The position numbers were made by a program, and so were the translations under genes. From JBAZTO01 sp041661865 (lineage in GTDB: Bacteria; Planctomycetota; Phycisphaerae; SM23-33), in assembly GCA_041661865.1 (NCBI GenBank), contig JBAZTO010000054.1, positions 1 to 25,037 on the forward strand: a DNA stretch of 25,037 nucleotides. The letters run 5' to 3'. The notes beneath the pieces were generated by a model. It saw only the letters and a program-made list of their open reading frames with translations. It made no database searches and had not been told where the DNA came from. This document shows positions 14,720 to 23,281 of this stretch, piece after piece (the stretch's first letter is position 1; each line of letters starts with the position of its first letter).

Positions 14720-15978
14720 TGGGAAGTGCCGCGGATGATGTCGCCGGGCTCGAGCCGGGCGGCGCGCCGGGCCGGGATGACGGCCGCGGTCATCACCACG
14801 ACGGCGGCGCTGGCCGTGGCGACCACATAGTGCATGATGGACCAGTAGACCTGGAACGTCTCCGCCGTGAAGATGCCGGTGATGTGGATGGGCCACTTGG
14901 AGACGCCATAGGTCACGAGGACCCCGAGCGTCCACCCGCCGAGCGTGCCGAGCGTGAGCACAATCGCGCCGAGCCAGAGGAAAATCTGCGAGATATCGCG
15001 CCGGGAATAGCCCATGGAACGCAGGATGGCGATTTCCTTGGTTTTCTCGATCACGAGCATGGCGAGCGTGTTGAACATGCCCAGGCCGGAGATCAGGATG
15101 ATGGTCGAGACGGTCAGGGCGGCGGAGATCTGGAGGGCCTTGAAGGCCTGGAGCCAGCTTTCCTCCCGTTCCTGCCAGCTCTGGGCGCCGTGACGGAGCA
15201 CCTCCTCCATCTGCGCCGCATCCTGGGGAGCGCGGTCGCGGTCGAACAGCGCCACCTGGATGAAGGAGGCGCCGGTGGTCTTCTTCAGGAGCGAGCGCGC
15301 CTCGCCGAGATGGAGGTAGATGCGCACCTTGTCGATGTCGCTCACCCCCGTCGTGTAGATGGCCGACACCCGGTAGCGGCGCTGCTCGGTGCCCGCCTGC
15401 AGGATCAACGAATCACCCACCGCCAGCCTCAGGCGATCGGCCAGCACCTTGCCCATCAGGACCCCCTGGGGGGTGGTCCGGAATTCATCGAGGCTGCCGC
15501 TGCCGCGCTTGACCTGGCTGGCCAGGTCGGAAACCGCCAGATGGGCGTCCAGGTTGATGCCGTAGACCTTGGCCGAGTCATTCTTGAAGGAACTGTCGGC
15601 GATCACCGAGCCCTCGACCACGACCGATGAGCCCGAGACATTGCGGAATTCCTTGAGCGCCTTGACGATCAGCTCGGGGTCCTCGACGCCCTGGATGTAT
15701 TTCCGGCTCTCCCGGTCGGCGGCCACCTCGAATTTCGTCGCGTCGGCACTGTGGCCGCCCGCGGCCATCGCGAAGATGGTGTCCTGGATCTTGTCCTCGA
15801 TGCGCACCGCGCCGTTGGTGCCGAGGATGACCTTGATGAAGAACTGCTCGAAGCCGCTCGTCTGCGCCTGGGTGACGATGAAGAAACCCACGCCGAAGAT
15901 GATGCCGGCCAGGCTCATCAGCATGGAGCGCTTGCGGGCCGTCAGGAAACGGAGGGCGATGCGAAGATTGTTGGACAC
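14716..15978 (-). CDS. ABC transporter permease, FtsX/LolC/MacB-type
   Basis: The 420-residue protein has the four-helix topology of the family: TM1 about 17-37 (MLMSLAGIIFGVGFFIV), a periplasmic domain of about 240 residues, and three helices near 285-305, 335-357 and 385-405. The cytoplasmic coupling sequence KEIAILRSMGYSRRDISQIF is a family hallmark, and the C-terminal IPARRAARLEPGDIIRG fits FtsX-like proteins. In tripartite MacAB-TolC systems this subunit drives substrate expulsion from the periplasm; LolCE-like systems extract lipoproteins. Context (TolC-like protein plus adaptor) favours the former. It lies 21 bases after the adaptor and overlaps the ATPase start. Confidence 0.9.
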   Translation of the reverse strand: MSNNLRIALRFLTARKRSMLMSLAGIIFGVGFFIVTQAQTSGFEQFFIKVILGTNGAVRIEDKIQDTIFAMAAGGHSADATKFEVAADRESRKYIQGVEDPELIVKALKEFRNVSGSSVVVEGSVIADSSFKNDSAKVYGINLDAHLAVSDLASQVKRGSGSLDEFRTTPQGVLMGKVLADRLRLAVGDSLILQAGTEQRRYRVSAIYTTGVSDIDKVRIYLHLGEARSLLKKTTGASFIQVALFDRDRAPQDAAQMEEVLRHGAQSWQEREESWLQAFKALQISAALTVSTIILISGLGMFNTLAMLVIEKTKEIAILRSMGYSRRDISQIFLWLGAIVLTLGTLGGWTLGVLVTYGVSKWPIHITGIFTAETFQVYWSIMHYVVATASAAVVVMTAAVIPARRAARLEPGDIIRGTSQ

Positions 15979-15999
15979 TGCGCGCGGGCCCGGCGGCGG

Positions 16000-17133
16000 T
16001 TAGTTGGGCAAAAGCCGGGCGCGCACCCGGTCGCCCTCGCGAAAACGGTCCTGCTGCTCGACGACCACCTGCTCGCCCGCGGCCAGCCCCTTGACGATCT
16101 CGACCTGGTTGAGGCTGTCATAGCCCTTCTCGACCTTGCGCAGTTCCAGGCGGCCGCCCGTTGCGACATAGACGTGCTCGCCGATCAGGGCGCGGCGCGG
16201 GATGATCACGGCGTTGGCCCGCTCGGCGATGATGATGCTGACCTCGCCGGTCAGGCCGGGCAGCAGCGTGCGCCCCTCGGGCAGGGCGAGGTCCAGAAAG
16301 ACGGTGTAGCGCTGGGTGGCCGGATCGGCCGAGGGCAGGATCTTCGTGATGACCGCGTTGTATTGGTCGGCGCCGAAGGTGAGGAAGCGCACGGAGGCCT
16401 TCTGCCCCAGCTTGATGGCGGCGAAATTCTCCTCGCTGATCTTCGCCTCGATCGTGCGGCCGACGGCGATGATGGTGGCGATGGGGGAATTGCTCCCGAT
16501 CAGGTCGCCCACCCGCGCCGTCACCTTCGTGACGATGCCGTCCGAGGTCGCCGTGATGGTCATCTTGGCCTTCTCGCGCTCCTTGGCGCGGAGGCTGTTC
16601 AGGTTGGTCTCAAGGATGAGCTTGAGGCTCACCTCTTCGAGCTCCACCCGTTGCTCGAGCTGCTGGAGGAGGCGCTGCTCCTTGTCGAACTCCGCTTGGG
16701 AAAAGGTCCCGGTCTTCACCTGTCTTTCCAGGTTGGCGATCGTGTCGCGCTTGTTGAGAAAATCCGCGCGGAGGGTGGAGCCCAGCTCGACCCGGCGCTT
16801 GGCCGCCACGATCTCGTTCTTGATGCGCTCGATCTCGAGGTCGACGTCGCCCGTGTCGATCTGCACGAGGATGTCGTTCTTGAACACCCGCTGGCCGACA
16901 TCGAGCGTGCTCGAGATGACGCGCCCGCCGACCTCGCTCTTCAGCTCGCCGGCATATTCCGCCTTCACCTCGACGGTGCCCGGCACGGTGCGCGTCGCCC
17001 GGCCCGTGACCGCGACCGAGACGAAAGCCACCGGGCGCAGGGCGTAGGCGATGCCCCACCCGATGGCCGCGATGACCACGGCCGCCACGATCAGGCGGAC
17101 CGGCCAGTTGGGGGATTTCTTCTGGTCGCTCAT
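16000..17133 (-). CDS. Periplasmic adaptor (membrane fusion) subunit, MacA/HlyD-like
   Basis: The 377-residue protein has an N-terminal membrane anchor (about 11-28), a barrel-sandwich half (VPGTVEVKAEYAGELKSEVGGRVISSTLDVGQRVFKND), a long alpha-helical hairpin (about 100-185, rich in Glu/Arg/Lys: EIERIKNEIVAAKRRVE and QRLLQQLEQRVELEEV), a second lipoyl half (DGIVTKVTARVGDLIGSNSPI) and a beta-barrel with FLTFGADQYNAVITKI. These are the marks of periplasmic adaptors bridging an inner-membrane ABC permease and a TolC channel. The start overlaps the TolC-like stop (ATGA). The substrate cannot be inferred. Confidence 0.9.
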   Translation of the reverse strand: MSDQKKSPNWPVRLIVAAVVIAAIGWGIAYALRPVAFVSVAVTGRATRTVPGTVEVKAEYAGELKSEVGGRVISSTLDVGQRVFKNDILVQIDTGDVDLEIERIKNEIVAAKRRVELGSTLRADFLNKRDTIANLERQVKTGTFSQAEFDKEQRLLQQLEQRVELEEVSLKLILETNLNSLRAKEREKAKMTITATSDGIVTKVTARVGDLIGSNSPIATIIAVGRTIEAKISEENFAAIKLGQKASVRFLTFGADQYNAVITKILPSADPATQRYTVFLDLALPEGRTLLPGLTGEVSIIIAERANAVIIPRRALIGEHVYVATGGRLELRKVEKGYDSLNQVEIVKGLAAGEQVVVEQQDRFREGDRVRARLLPN

Positions 17134-18503
17134 TGGTCGGCGAGGTTGGCCAGCACCGGATCCTCCATGATGGTGCCGAGGAATTCGCCCGTCCTCCAGA
17201 GGTAGTCCAGGCGGGCAGTGTAGGCGTTGTGCTGGGCGTCGAACAGGTGCAACCGGAACTGGCTCACATCCGCCTCGGATTTGGTGCCGCGCTGGAAATC
17301 CTCCTGCACCGTCTTGAGCGAGCCCTCGCTGTTGACCAACAGGCGGTCGGCGATGGACATGTTGCGCGCCGAAAAGCCCGCGTGCGTCGCCTGGTTCTGG
17401 GCCTGCTCGGCCAGCCGCTCGGTCAGCTGCTTGTAATCGTTTTCCATCTGGCGGCGCCGGGCCAGGGAATTGCGCACCGCGGCCCCCGTGGCGAAGCCGT
17501 CAAAAATGTTCCAGTAGACCGAGACGCCCGCGTAGACCGAGGTCAGCGAGTAGCTGTCGATGGTGCCGTAGAGGTTGTTTTGCTGGTCCTGGCTGACGCC
17601 CACCACCGCATTCATCTTCGGCCGCAGGCGGGTCTTGGTGTTGGCGTAATTCAGGCTCTCGACCTCGAGCTGGCGCCGGAGCGTGGCCGCTTCCGTGGAA
17701 GGGGGATCCTTCTGGGAGAGGAATCCGGCCAGCAGGCGCTCGAACGAACCCGCCGGGTGGACCGCCACCGGGATGGAGTCCGGGATCGCGTCGTCCCCCA
17801 GGGCGCTCATGCCGGCAAGACGGGCGAAGGACTCCTTGGCCACCTGGTAATCGAACTCCGTCTGCTCCATGGCGATCTGCGCCCTTTCCGCCGACAGGCG
17901 GATGCCGGAGATATCGGCGTCGGAGATGACCTTCTTGGCCCAGCGCTCCTCCTGCTGTTTCAGCTGATTGTTGGTGAATTCGAGGAAAAAGCGGGCGCGC
18001 TTGACCCCGAGCTTCTGCACGATGAGCCGCAGGTAGGCGGTGCGCAATTCCTGGGCCAGCAGGCGGTAGCCATCGCGATACTGCCCCTGGGAGATCATTT
18101 GCTGGATCTCGCCCACGCGCGCGATGTTCCGGCGCTCATTCCAATGGAACAGCGGCTGGGTCAGGGTGGCGGAATAGGGCGTCTTGGTGACCCGGTAGGA
18201 ATTCGCAGAGGAGCTCTGATCGGTGTAAATGTAGGAGGAGCGGTCGTCCGACTTGTAGTAACTGACGCTGGCACTGAAGCTGGGCAGCAGGGCGGCGCGG
18301 GCCGCAATGCGGCTGTTTTCCGCAATCTCGAGATCCAGCGCGCGGTTGAGCATCCGGGGGGACTGCTGCACGGCCTGCTGCAGGATGGCACCCAGCTGCG
18401 GGAAGGACTGCTCAGGCAGAACCAGTTCATTCACAGCCGCATCCGCCGCCCGGAGATTTGCAACCAGCAGCGGCAACGTGAGGAACAATCTGAGGATTTT
18501 CAT
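17130..18503 (-). CDS. TolC-family outer membrane channel protein
   Basis: The 457-residue protein begins with a signal peptide (MKILRLFLTLPLLVANLRA, cleavage near AADAA) and shows the repeating long helices of TolC-like channels: ILQQAVQQSPRMLNRALDLEIAENSRIAARAALLPSFSASVSY and the second-half counterpart (VESLNYANTKTRLRPKMNAVVGVSQDQQ...YAGVSVYWNIFDGFATGAAVRNS). The duplicate halves and the coiled-coil segments define the family. It forms the outer-membrane exit duct of the export complex. The start is the ATG 18503; an upstream extension would add non-conserved basic residues. It is the first gene of the operon, transcribed leftwards from the 18504-18979 region. Confidence 0.9.
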   Translation of the reverse strand: MKILRLFLTLPLLVANLRAADAAVNELVLPEQSFPQLGAILQQAVQQSPRMLNRALDLEIAENSRIAARAALLPSFSASVSYYKSDDRSSYIYTDQSSSANSYRVTKTPYSATLTQPLFHWNERRNIARVGEIQQMISQGQYRDGYRLLAQELRTAYLRLIVQKLGVKRARFFLEFTNNQLKQQEERWAKKVISDADISGIRLSAERAQIAMEQTEFDYQVAKESFARLAGMSALGDDAIPDSIPVAVHPAGSFERLLAGFLSQKDPPSTEAATLRRQLEVESLNYANTKTRLRPKMNAVVGVSQDQQNNLYGTIDSYSLTSVYAGVSVYWNIFDGFATGAAVRNSLARRRQMENDYKQLTERLAEQAQNQATHAGFSARNMSIADRLLVNSEGSLKTVQEDFQRGTKSEADVSQFRLHLFDAQHNAYTARLDYLWRTGEFLGTIMEDPVLANLADQ

Positions 18504-18979
18504 GGTAGGTAGAAGAGGAGGCAAAATGGACAGGTCGCCGTAAAGCCTGTGCCTTGGCAACCAGTAAATTTATGCGATTCCCTCTGAACGGAAGGCGGAC
18601 TCCACCGGCGAAATTGTCATGGGAAAGACCACCTGCGTATCTTGACCAACCATTGAGAAGGTTTCCGCGAATCACGCGAATTGAAGCGAATCCCTGAGGT
18701 GACCAGGTGATTCCTTCTAGTTTGCATTGCCATCATCATTCGTGACTGCCCGTAGCACCGGCTTAACCAGTTAGCCGGGTTCTGCCCTGCGCTGATCGAA
18801 GGGCAGCCGGTGAAGTCCTGCGGCAGGAAAGCCGCAGCCAGCCGATCAGGTTCCTGCAACTTCGCATCCCCACCTTCACTCTCGTGGCCAGCCCCGGCGT
18901 AAGCTCTGTTGCCGTGACAATGGCTGCATAGTGAGAGTTGAGGGTTGAACGTCGGACCCCGAGAGTTCAGTCGTTTCCT
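18504..18979. other. Gene-free divergent region with structured stretches
   Basis: The 476 bases between the divergent TolC-like (-) and Wzm-like (+) genes hold no convincing ORF. They contain the GCGAAT repeat (18667-18692) and three hairpins: CCGGCT/AGCCGG with a bulge at 18758-18778, CTGCCCT/AGGGCAG at 18782-18806, and CTGCGGC/GCCGCAG at 18818-18837. Clustered GC-rich hairpins ahead of a polysaccharide operon could be a leader RNA or an old repeat insertion. Promoters for both operons should lie here, but I could not pick convincing -35/-10 pairs. Confidence 0.5.
18667..18692. repeat. GCGAATCACGCGAAT-type short repeat, second copy
   Basis: Related to the copy at 261-284: three GCGAAT words spaced about 10 bases apart. 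Both are intergenic. No inverted partner nearby. Confidence 0.45.
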
Positions 18980-19792
18980 ATGTTACGTCGTCTCCTCCCT
19001 TTTGCCGCCGATTTATGGACGCACCGCGAACTGCTCTGGCAGTTCACCCTGCGCAACGTGGAGCTGCGCCATAAAGGCAGCCACCTCGGCCTCATCTGGT
19101 CATTTCTCAGTCCATTAATGATGCTGGGGCTCTACGTGTTTGTTTTCGGTTATATTTTCGGTGGATCCTTTGGCATATTGCCTGACGAAACCCGGATCGA
19201 CTATGGACTGGGTATTTTCTTCGGCCTGACCCTGTTCCATTTCGTGGCCGAAGTGCTGGGGCTTTCCCCGGGGATCATCGTGAGCAACCCGAACTTCGTG
19301 AAGAAGGTGGTCTTCCCCCTCGAGATTCTGCCCGCCGCCAACGTGTTGGGGGCCGTCTTTCACATGATGATCAGCCTCGGGCTCCTGGTGGTGGGTATAC
19401 TGCTCTTCGGGCCTGGTTTGACGATTTCGGCGCTCTGGCTGCCGGTGATCCTCATTCCCGTCATCCTCCTGGCCCTCGGCATCAGCTGGATTTTCGCAGC
19501 CCTGGGCGTCTTCTTCCGGGACGTGGGACAGCTCATGCAGTTCATCACCATGGCGTTGATGTTCGCCAGCGCGGTCTTCTATTCCGCCCAGAAAATTCCT
19601 GCACCGGCCTGGCATTACATGCGTTTGAATCCAGTGCTTTTGGCCATCGAATTGTCGCGCGACGCCGCGCTCTGGGGCCGACCGATCAATTCCAATCACC
19701 TAGCCTACCTTTATGCTGTCAGCCTTGGCGCATGTTATATCGGGCATGCGGCCTTTCGCAAAATGAAACCGGCCTTCGCCGACGTGCTCTGA
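18980..19792 (+). CDS. wzm: ABC-2 type polysaccharide export permease (Wzm-like)
   Basis: The 270-residue membrane protein has six hydrophobic helices and family landmarks: LLWQFTLRNVELRHKGSHLGLIWSFLSPLMMLGLYVFVFGYIF near the N-terminus (cytosolic gate-helix region and TM1), NPNFVKKVVFPLEILP, ISWIFAALGVFFRDVGQLMQF, and FYSAQKIP. It is the inner-membrane permease that moves lipid-linked polysaccharide to the periplasm, paired with the Wzt-like ATPase at 21940. The ATG 18980 was chosen over an upstream in-frame TTG (18938), since LRRLLPFAADLWTHRELLWQF matches the family N-terminus. No strong Shine-Dalgarno. GC drops noticeably from here on compared with the respiratory operon (judged by eye). 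Confidence 0.9.
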   Translation: MLRRLLPFAADLWTHRELLWQFTLRNVELRHKGSHLGLIWSFLSPLMMLGLYVFVFGYIFGGSFGILPDETRIDYGLGIFFGLTLFHFVAEVLGLSPGIIVSNPNFVKKVVFPLEILPAANVLGAVFHMMISLGLLVVGILLFGPGLTISALWLPVILIPVILLALGISWIFAALGVFFRDVGQLMQFITMALMFASAVFYSAQKIPAPAWHYMRLNPVLLAIELSRDAALWGRPINSNHLAYLYAVSLGACYIGHAAFRKMKPAFADVL

Positions 19793-19943
19793 TTCCAGTC
19801 CCCTCCTTTGACTCGCTCCTTCACCTGTGGTTGCTGGAGTGATTTTTTAGCGGCCTCACCGGCCGTAGCCGACCCGCTCCGGGGCCAAACAAAGCTCTTG
19901 AGCTAAAAGCCTTTCCTCCTTCCAAGTAGCGGTGAATATTAAC

Positions 19944-20927
19944 ATGCTAACACCGCGCGCATTCATCACGGGTATTACCGGACAGGACGGCTCGTATCTC
20001 GCAGAACTGCTGCTGGAGAAGGAGTACGAGGTGCACGGATTGGTTCATCGTCCTGACGCATTACCCGCCAGCAATATACGACATTTGGTAGCGGATGCCA
20101 AGGTGTTGAACAAAAGACTGTTCCTGCATAATGGTGCCTTCGAGGATGCGACTCACCTACGACGCATCATTGGCCGGGCAAAACCCAATGAATTTTACCA
20201 TCTGGCTGGTCAATCGAGCCCAAGACTGAGCCTTGAACTACCCGAAAGCACCGTGGACAGCATCGGCATGGCCACGCTCCGCCTGTTGGAAATCCTGCGT
20301 GACCTCCCCGAGCCGACGAAATTTCTATACGCCTCCAGCAGCGAGGTTTTCGGCTCCCCCCCCCACTCGCCCCAGGATGAGCTGACCCCGCTGAATCCTA
20401 CCACGCCTTACGGCGCGGCCAAGGCCTTCTCCGAGCATATGGGACGCATCTACCGGATCGCCTACCAATTGCCCAGTTGCTCCGCCATTCTCTATAATCA
20501 TGAGTCCCCCCGCCGGGGAGGCGGTTTTGTCACCATGAAAATCGCGCGCGCCGCCGCGCGGATTAAGAAGGGTCTGCAGCAGGAGCTGGTGCTCGGAAGC
20601 CTGGAAGGACGGCGCGACTGGGGCTGGGCACCCGATTATGTCCGGGGCATGTGGTTGATGCTTCAGCAGCAGAACGTGGATGACTTTGTCCTCGCTACCG
20701 GTGAATTGCACAGCGTGGAGCAGTTGGTGGCCCGCGCCTTTGAGTGCGTCGGCCTGAAATGGCGCGATCATGTGCGGCAGGACGCAGCCCTGCTCACCAC
20801 CGTGGAGCCCGTCGCCCCCTGCGGCAATTCCAGCAAGGCCAAGCGGCTCCTTGGCTGGCAGAATACCGTGCCGTTTGAGGAAATGGTCGAACGGCTCGTG
20901 ACTTCCGAACTCGGCATACTTTCATGA
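19944..20927 (+). CDS. GDP-mannose 4,6-dehydratase-like SDR paralogue
   Basis: The 327-residue extended short-chain dehydrogenase has TGITGQDGSYL nucleotide-binding motif (about 9-19), catalytic SSSE and YGAAK (Ser132, Glu134, Tyr156, Lys160), and the GMD hallmark NHESPRRG. Compared with the gmd that follows, the VRR cofactor motif is VHR, the RVSTINRSRI segment is PDALPASNI, and SPRRGESF is SPRRGGGF. Substrate and cofactor contacts therefore differ and it may not be a standard dehydratase. It could be a dehydratase isoform, a GDP-6-deoxy-4-keto sugar reductase, or an epimerase. I prefer ATG 19944 over GTG 19932 because it gives a short N-terminus comparable to the neighbour. The stop overlaps the gmd start (ATGA). 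Confidence 0.8.
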   Translation: MLTPRAFITGITGQDGSYLAELLLEKEYEVHGLVHRPDALPASNIRHLVADAKVLNKRLFLHNGAFEDATHLRRIIGRAKPNEFYHLAGQSSPRLSLELPESTVDSIGMATLRLLEILRDLPEPTKFLYASSSEVFGSPPHSPQDELTPLNPTTPYGAAKAFSEHMGRIYRIAYQLPSCSAILYNHESPRRGGGFVTMKIARAAARIKKGLQQELVLGSLEGRRDWGWAPDYVRGMWLMLQQQNVDDFVLATGELHSVEQLVARAFECVGLKWRDHVRQDAALLTTVEPVAPCGNSSKAKRLLGWQNTVPFEEMVERLVTSELGILS

Positions 20928-21910
20928 AAAAAGCCTTTGTGACAGGCATCACAGGTCAGGATGGATCCTACCTCACGGAACTGCTCTTGGAAAAGGGCTA
21001 TGAAGTGCACGGATTGGTCCGGCGCGTGAGCACGATAAACCGCTCCCGCATCGACCACCTGCAATCCTACGAACAGGGGCAGAACCAGCGGCTGTTCCTT
21101 CATTACGGCGATCTCGCCGACAGTGTCTCGCTGGTAAAGCTCCTTTACCATCTGCAGCCCGACGAGATCTACAACCTCGCGGCCCAGAGCCATGTGCGTG
21201 TGAGCTTTGATATTCCCGAGTACACCGCGGACATCACGGGGGTGGGCGCGGCCCGCATCCTGGAAGCGATCATCGAATCGGGTATCGGCAAGAAAGTGCG
21301 CTATTACCAGGCCTCATCATCCGAGATGTTTGGCAAAGTCCACGAAATCCCGCAGCGCGAAACCACCCCGCTTCATCCGCGCTCGCCTTACGGCTGCGCC
21401 AAGGTTTTTGCCCATTGGCTGACCATCAATTACCGTGAATCCTACAATCTTTTCGCATGCAGCGGCATTCTCTTCAACCACGAGTCCCCCCGCCGAGGCG
21501 AGAGCTTCGTCACCCGAAAGATCTCCCTCGCAGCGGCCCGGATCAAGAAGGGACGGCAAAAGGAGCTGGTTCTCGGCAATCTGGATTCCAAGCGCGATTG
21601 GGGGTATGCGAAGGAGTATGTCGAGGGCATGTGGCTGATGCTCCAGCAGGACAAGCCTGACGACTACGTCCTTGCGACCAACGAGACCCACACCATCGGC
21701 GCATTTCTCGATGCTGCCTTCGGCCGGCTGAACCTCGACTGGCACGACCATGTGAAGTTCGACGAGAAATTCCTGCGACCCGCCGAGGTGGACCTGCTCA
21801 TCGGGGACTACTCGAAAGCCAAGCAGTTGCTTGGCTGGGAACCCAAAACCCGCATGAAGGTCCTGGCCGAGCTGATGGTGGATGCCGACCTCGCGTTGCT
21901 TGAGAAATAA
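20924..21910 (+). CDS. gmd: GDP-mannose 4,6-dehydratase
   Basis: The 328-residue enzyme converts GDP-D-mannose to GDP-4-keto-6-deoxy-D-mannose, the precursor of GDP-rhamnose, fucose and perosamine. It carries GITGQDGSYL (about 8-17), VRRVSTINRSRI (NADP region, about 32-43), catalytic SSSE and PYGCAK (Ser132, Glu134, Tyr156, Lys160), and NHESPRRGESFVTRKI. These match GMD closely over the full length. It overlaps the upstream paralogue by 4 bases, and together with Wzm/Wzt it supplies sugar nucleotide for the exported glycan. No reductase of the RMD type was recognised in the window, so the final sugar is not settled. Confidence 0.93.
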   Translation: MKKAFVTGITGQDGSYLTELLLEKGYEVHGLVRRVSTINRSRIDHLQSYEQGQNQRLFLHYGDLADSVSLVKLLYHLQPDEIYNLAAQSHVRVSFDIPEYTADITGVGAARILEAIIESGIGKKVRYYQASSSEMFGKVHEIPQRETTPLHPRSPYGCAKVFAHWLTINYRESYNLFACSGILFNHESPRRGESFVTRKISLAAARIKKGRQKELVLGNLDSKRDWGYAKEYVEGMWLMLQQDKPDDYVLATNETHTIGAFLDAAFGRLNLDWHDHVKFDEKFLRPAEVDLLIGDYSKAKQLLGWEPKTRMKVLAELMVDADLALLEK

Positions 21911-21939
21911 TTCCCTATAACTGCGATCGCCCCTCATCC

Positions 21940-23280
21940 ATGTCCGCAGATCTAGCGATATCCGTAGAAAACATCGGTAAGGCCTATCGGATCTGGGAGA
22001 GTCCGACCGCGCGCCTGACCTCACCACTTATGGAGGGTGCTGCCCGGTTACTCCCTGGTGCGCCAGCGCAATGGCTCATGAGCAAAGCAGGAAGGAGCTA
22101 CCGCGACTTCTGGGCGTTGCAAGCCGTCTCCTTCACTGTCTGTGCTGGTGAAAGCGTGGGCATAGTTGGGCGCAATGGCTCGGGTAAATCCACCCTCCTG
22201 CAGATCATTGCCGGGACCATGCAATCCACTCAGGGTTCGGTTCAGGTCACCGGACGGGTCGCAGCCTTGCTCGAACTCGGAAGTGGATTCAATCCAGAGT
22301 TTACAGGGCGGGAGAATATCTTCTTGAGCGGGGCGATTTACGGCCTCGGCAAGGATGAAATGGCCCGGCGCTTTGATGACATCGCCGCCTTTGCCGAGAT
22401 CGGCGACTTTATCGAACAGCCGATCAAGACCTATTCCAGTGGCATGCAGTTGCGATTGGCCTTCGCCGTCGCCACTGCGTTGAAGCCAGACATACTGATC
22501 GTGGATGAGGCCTTATCAGTGGGTGATGCCTATTTTCAGGCGAAATGCCACGAGCGGATTGCCGACTACAAGAAAAACGGCATGGCGCTCCTGCTTGTTA
22601 CCCATGCCACCGAGCATCTTGTCCGGCAATGTGACCGCGCCTTGTTCCTCCGGGACGGCCTGCTGGAGAAGGATGGGGATCCCCGGGAAGTGACCAATCT
22701 TTATCTCGATGACCTTTTTGGGAAGCGAAAGCCGACCGGATCGAACCCCAGACCCGGCGCAAGCTGGGCGATGATGACCGACGACCAGGATGTCTTCCAC
22801 ACACGCCCAGGCTACCGCAAGGAAGAACACCGCTGGGGTCATGGTGGCGCGCAGATCCTGGACTATCTTGTGACCGTAAATGGCGAAGATTACCCACCTC
22901 AGATCGAAAGCCTGGCCCTGGCCGAATTTTATTTCAAGGTACGCTTTGATCACGCGGCATCCGCTATTGTGCCTGGATTTCTCATCAAGACGCTAGAAGG
23001 AATCATCCTTTACGGCACCAACTCCTTCCATGCCTCTCGCGGGGCGAAAACCATCTCGGTCGTAAAAGGCGAGATCTTGCTTTTCAAGTTCTCGCTGCCG
23101 GCAGCGCTCAATATCGGTCACTATCTGGTTTCTTTCGGGGTCTCCACCGGCGACCCGGTGAGTCAACTGACTCCGCTTGATCGTCGTTACGATTCCCTCC
23201 TCATCTGCGTATCCCGCGAAATGCCGTTTTGGGGAATTACCGACCTGCAAGCTGCCTTTGAAGTAGTCGCACGACGATAA
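21940..23280 (+). CDS. wzt: Polysaccharide ABC exporter ATPase with C-terminal extension (Wzt-like)
   Basis: The 446-residue ATPase has Walker A GRNGSGKST (77-85), a TGRVAALLELGSGFNPEFTGREN stretch typical of polysaccharide exporters, signature YSSGMQLRLAFA (165-176), Walker B ILIVDEAL (185-192) and a switch His in LVTHATEH. About 175 extra residues follow the nucleotide-binding domain (about 270-446), a beta-rich region in the place of the Wzt C-terminal carbohydrate-binding module. In E. coli O9a that module recognises the terminal methyl/phosphate cap made by WbdD, and a WbdD-like gene follows immediately here. The start at ATG 21940 lies 29 bases after the gmd stop; no clear ribosome-binding site. 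Confidence 0.9.
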   Translation: MSADLAISVENIGKAYRIWESPTARLTSPLMEGAARLLPGAPAQWLMSKAGRSYRDFWALQAVSFTVCAGESVGIVGRNGSGKSTLLQIIAGTMQSTQGSVQVTGRVAALLELGSGFNPEFTGRENIFLSGAIYGLGKDEMARRFDDIAAFAEIGDFIEQPIKTYSSGMQLRLAFAVATALKPDILIVDEALSVGDAYFQAKCHERIADYKKNGMALLLVTHATEHLVRQCDRALFLRDGLLEKDGDPREVTNLYLDDLFGKRKPTGSNPRPGASWAMMTDDQDVFHTRPGYRKEEHRWGHGGAQILDYLVTVNGEDYPPQIESLALAEFYFKVRFDHAASAIVPGFLIKTLEGIILYGTNSFHASRGAKTISVVKGEILLFKFSLPAALNIGHYLVSFGVSTGDPVSQLTPLDRRYDSLLICVSREMPFWGITDLQAAFEVVARR

Positions 23281-23281
23281 A

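Noticed and set aside
19851..19865. Hairpin CGGCC-TCACC-GGCCG after the Wzm-like gene
   Set aside because: Stem is only 5 bp with no T-run afterwards, so it is not supportable as a terminator.
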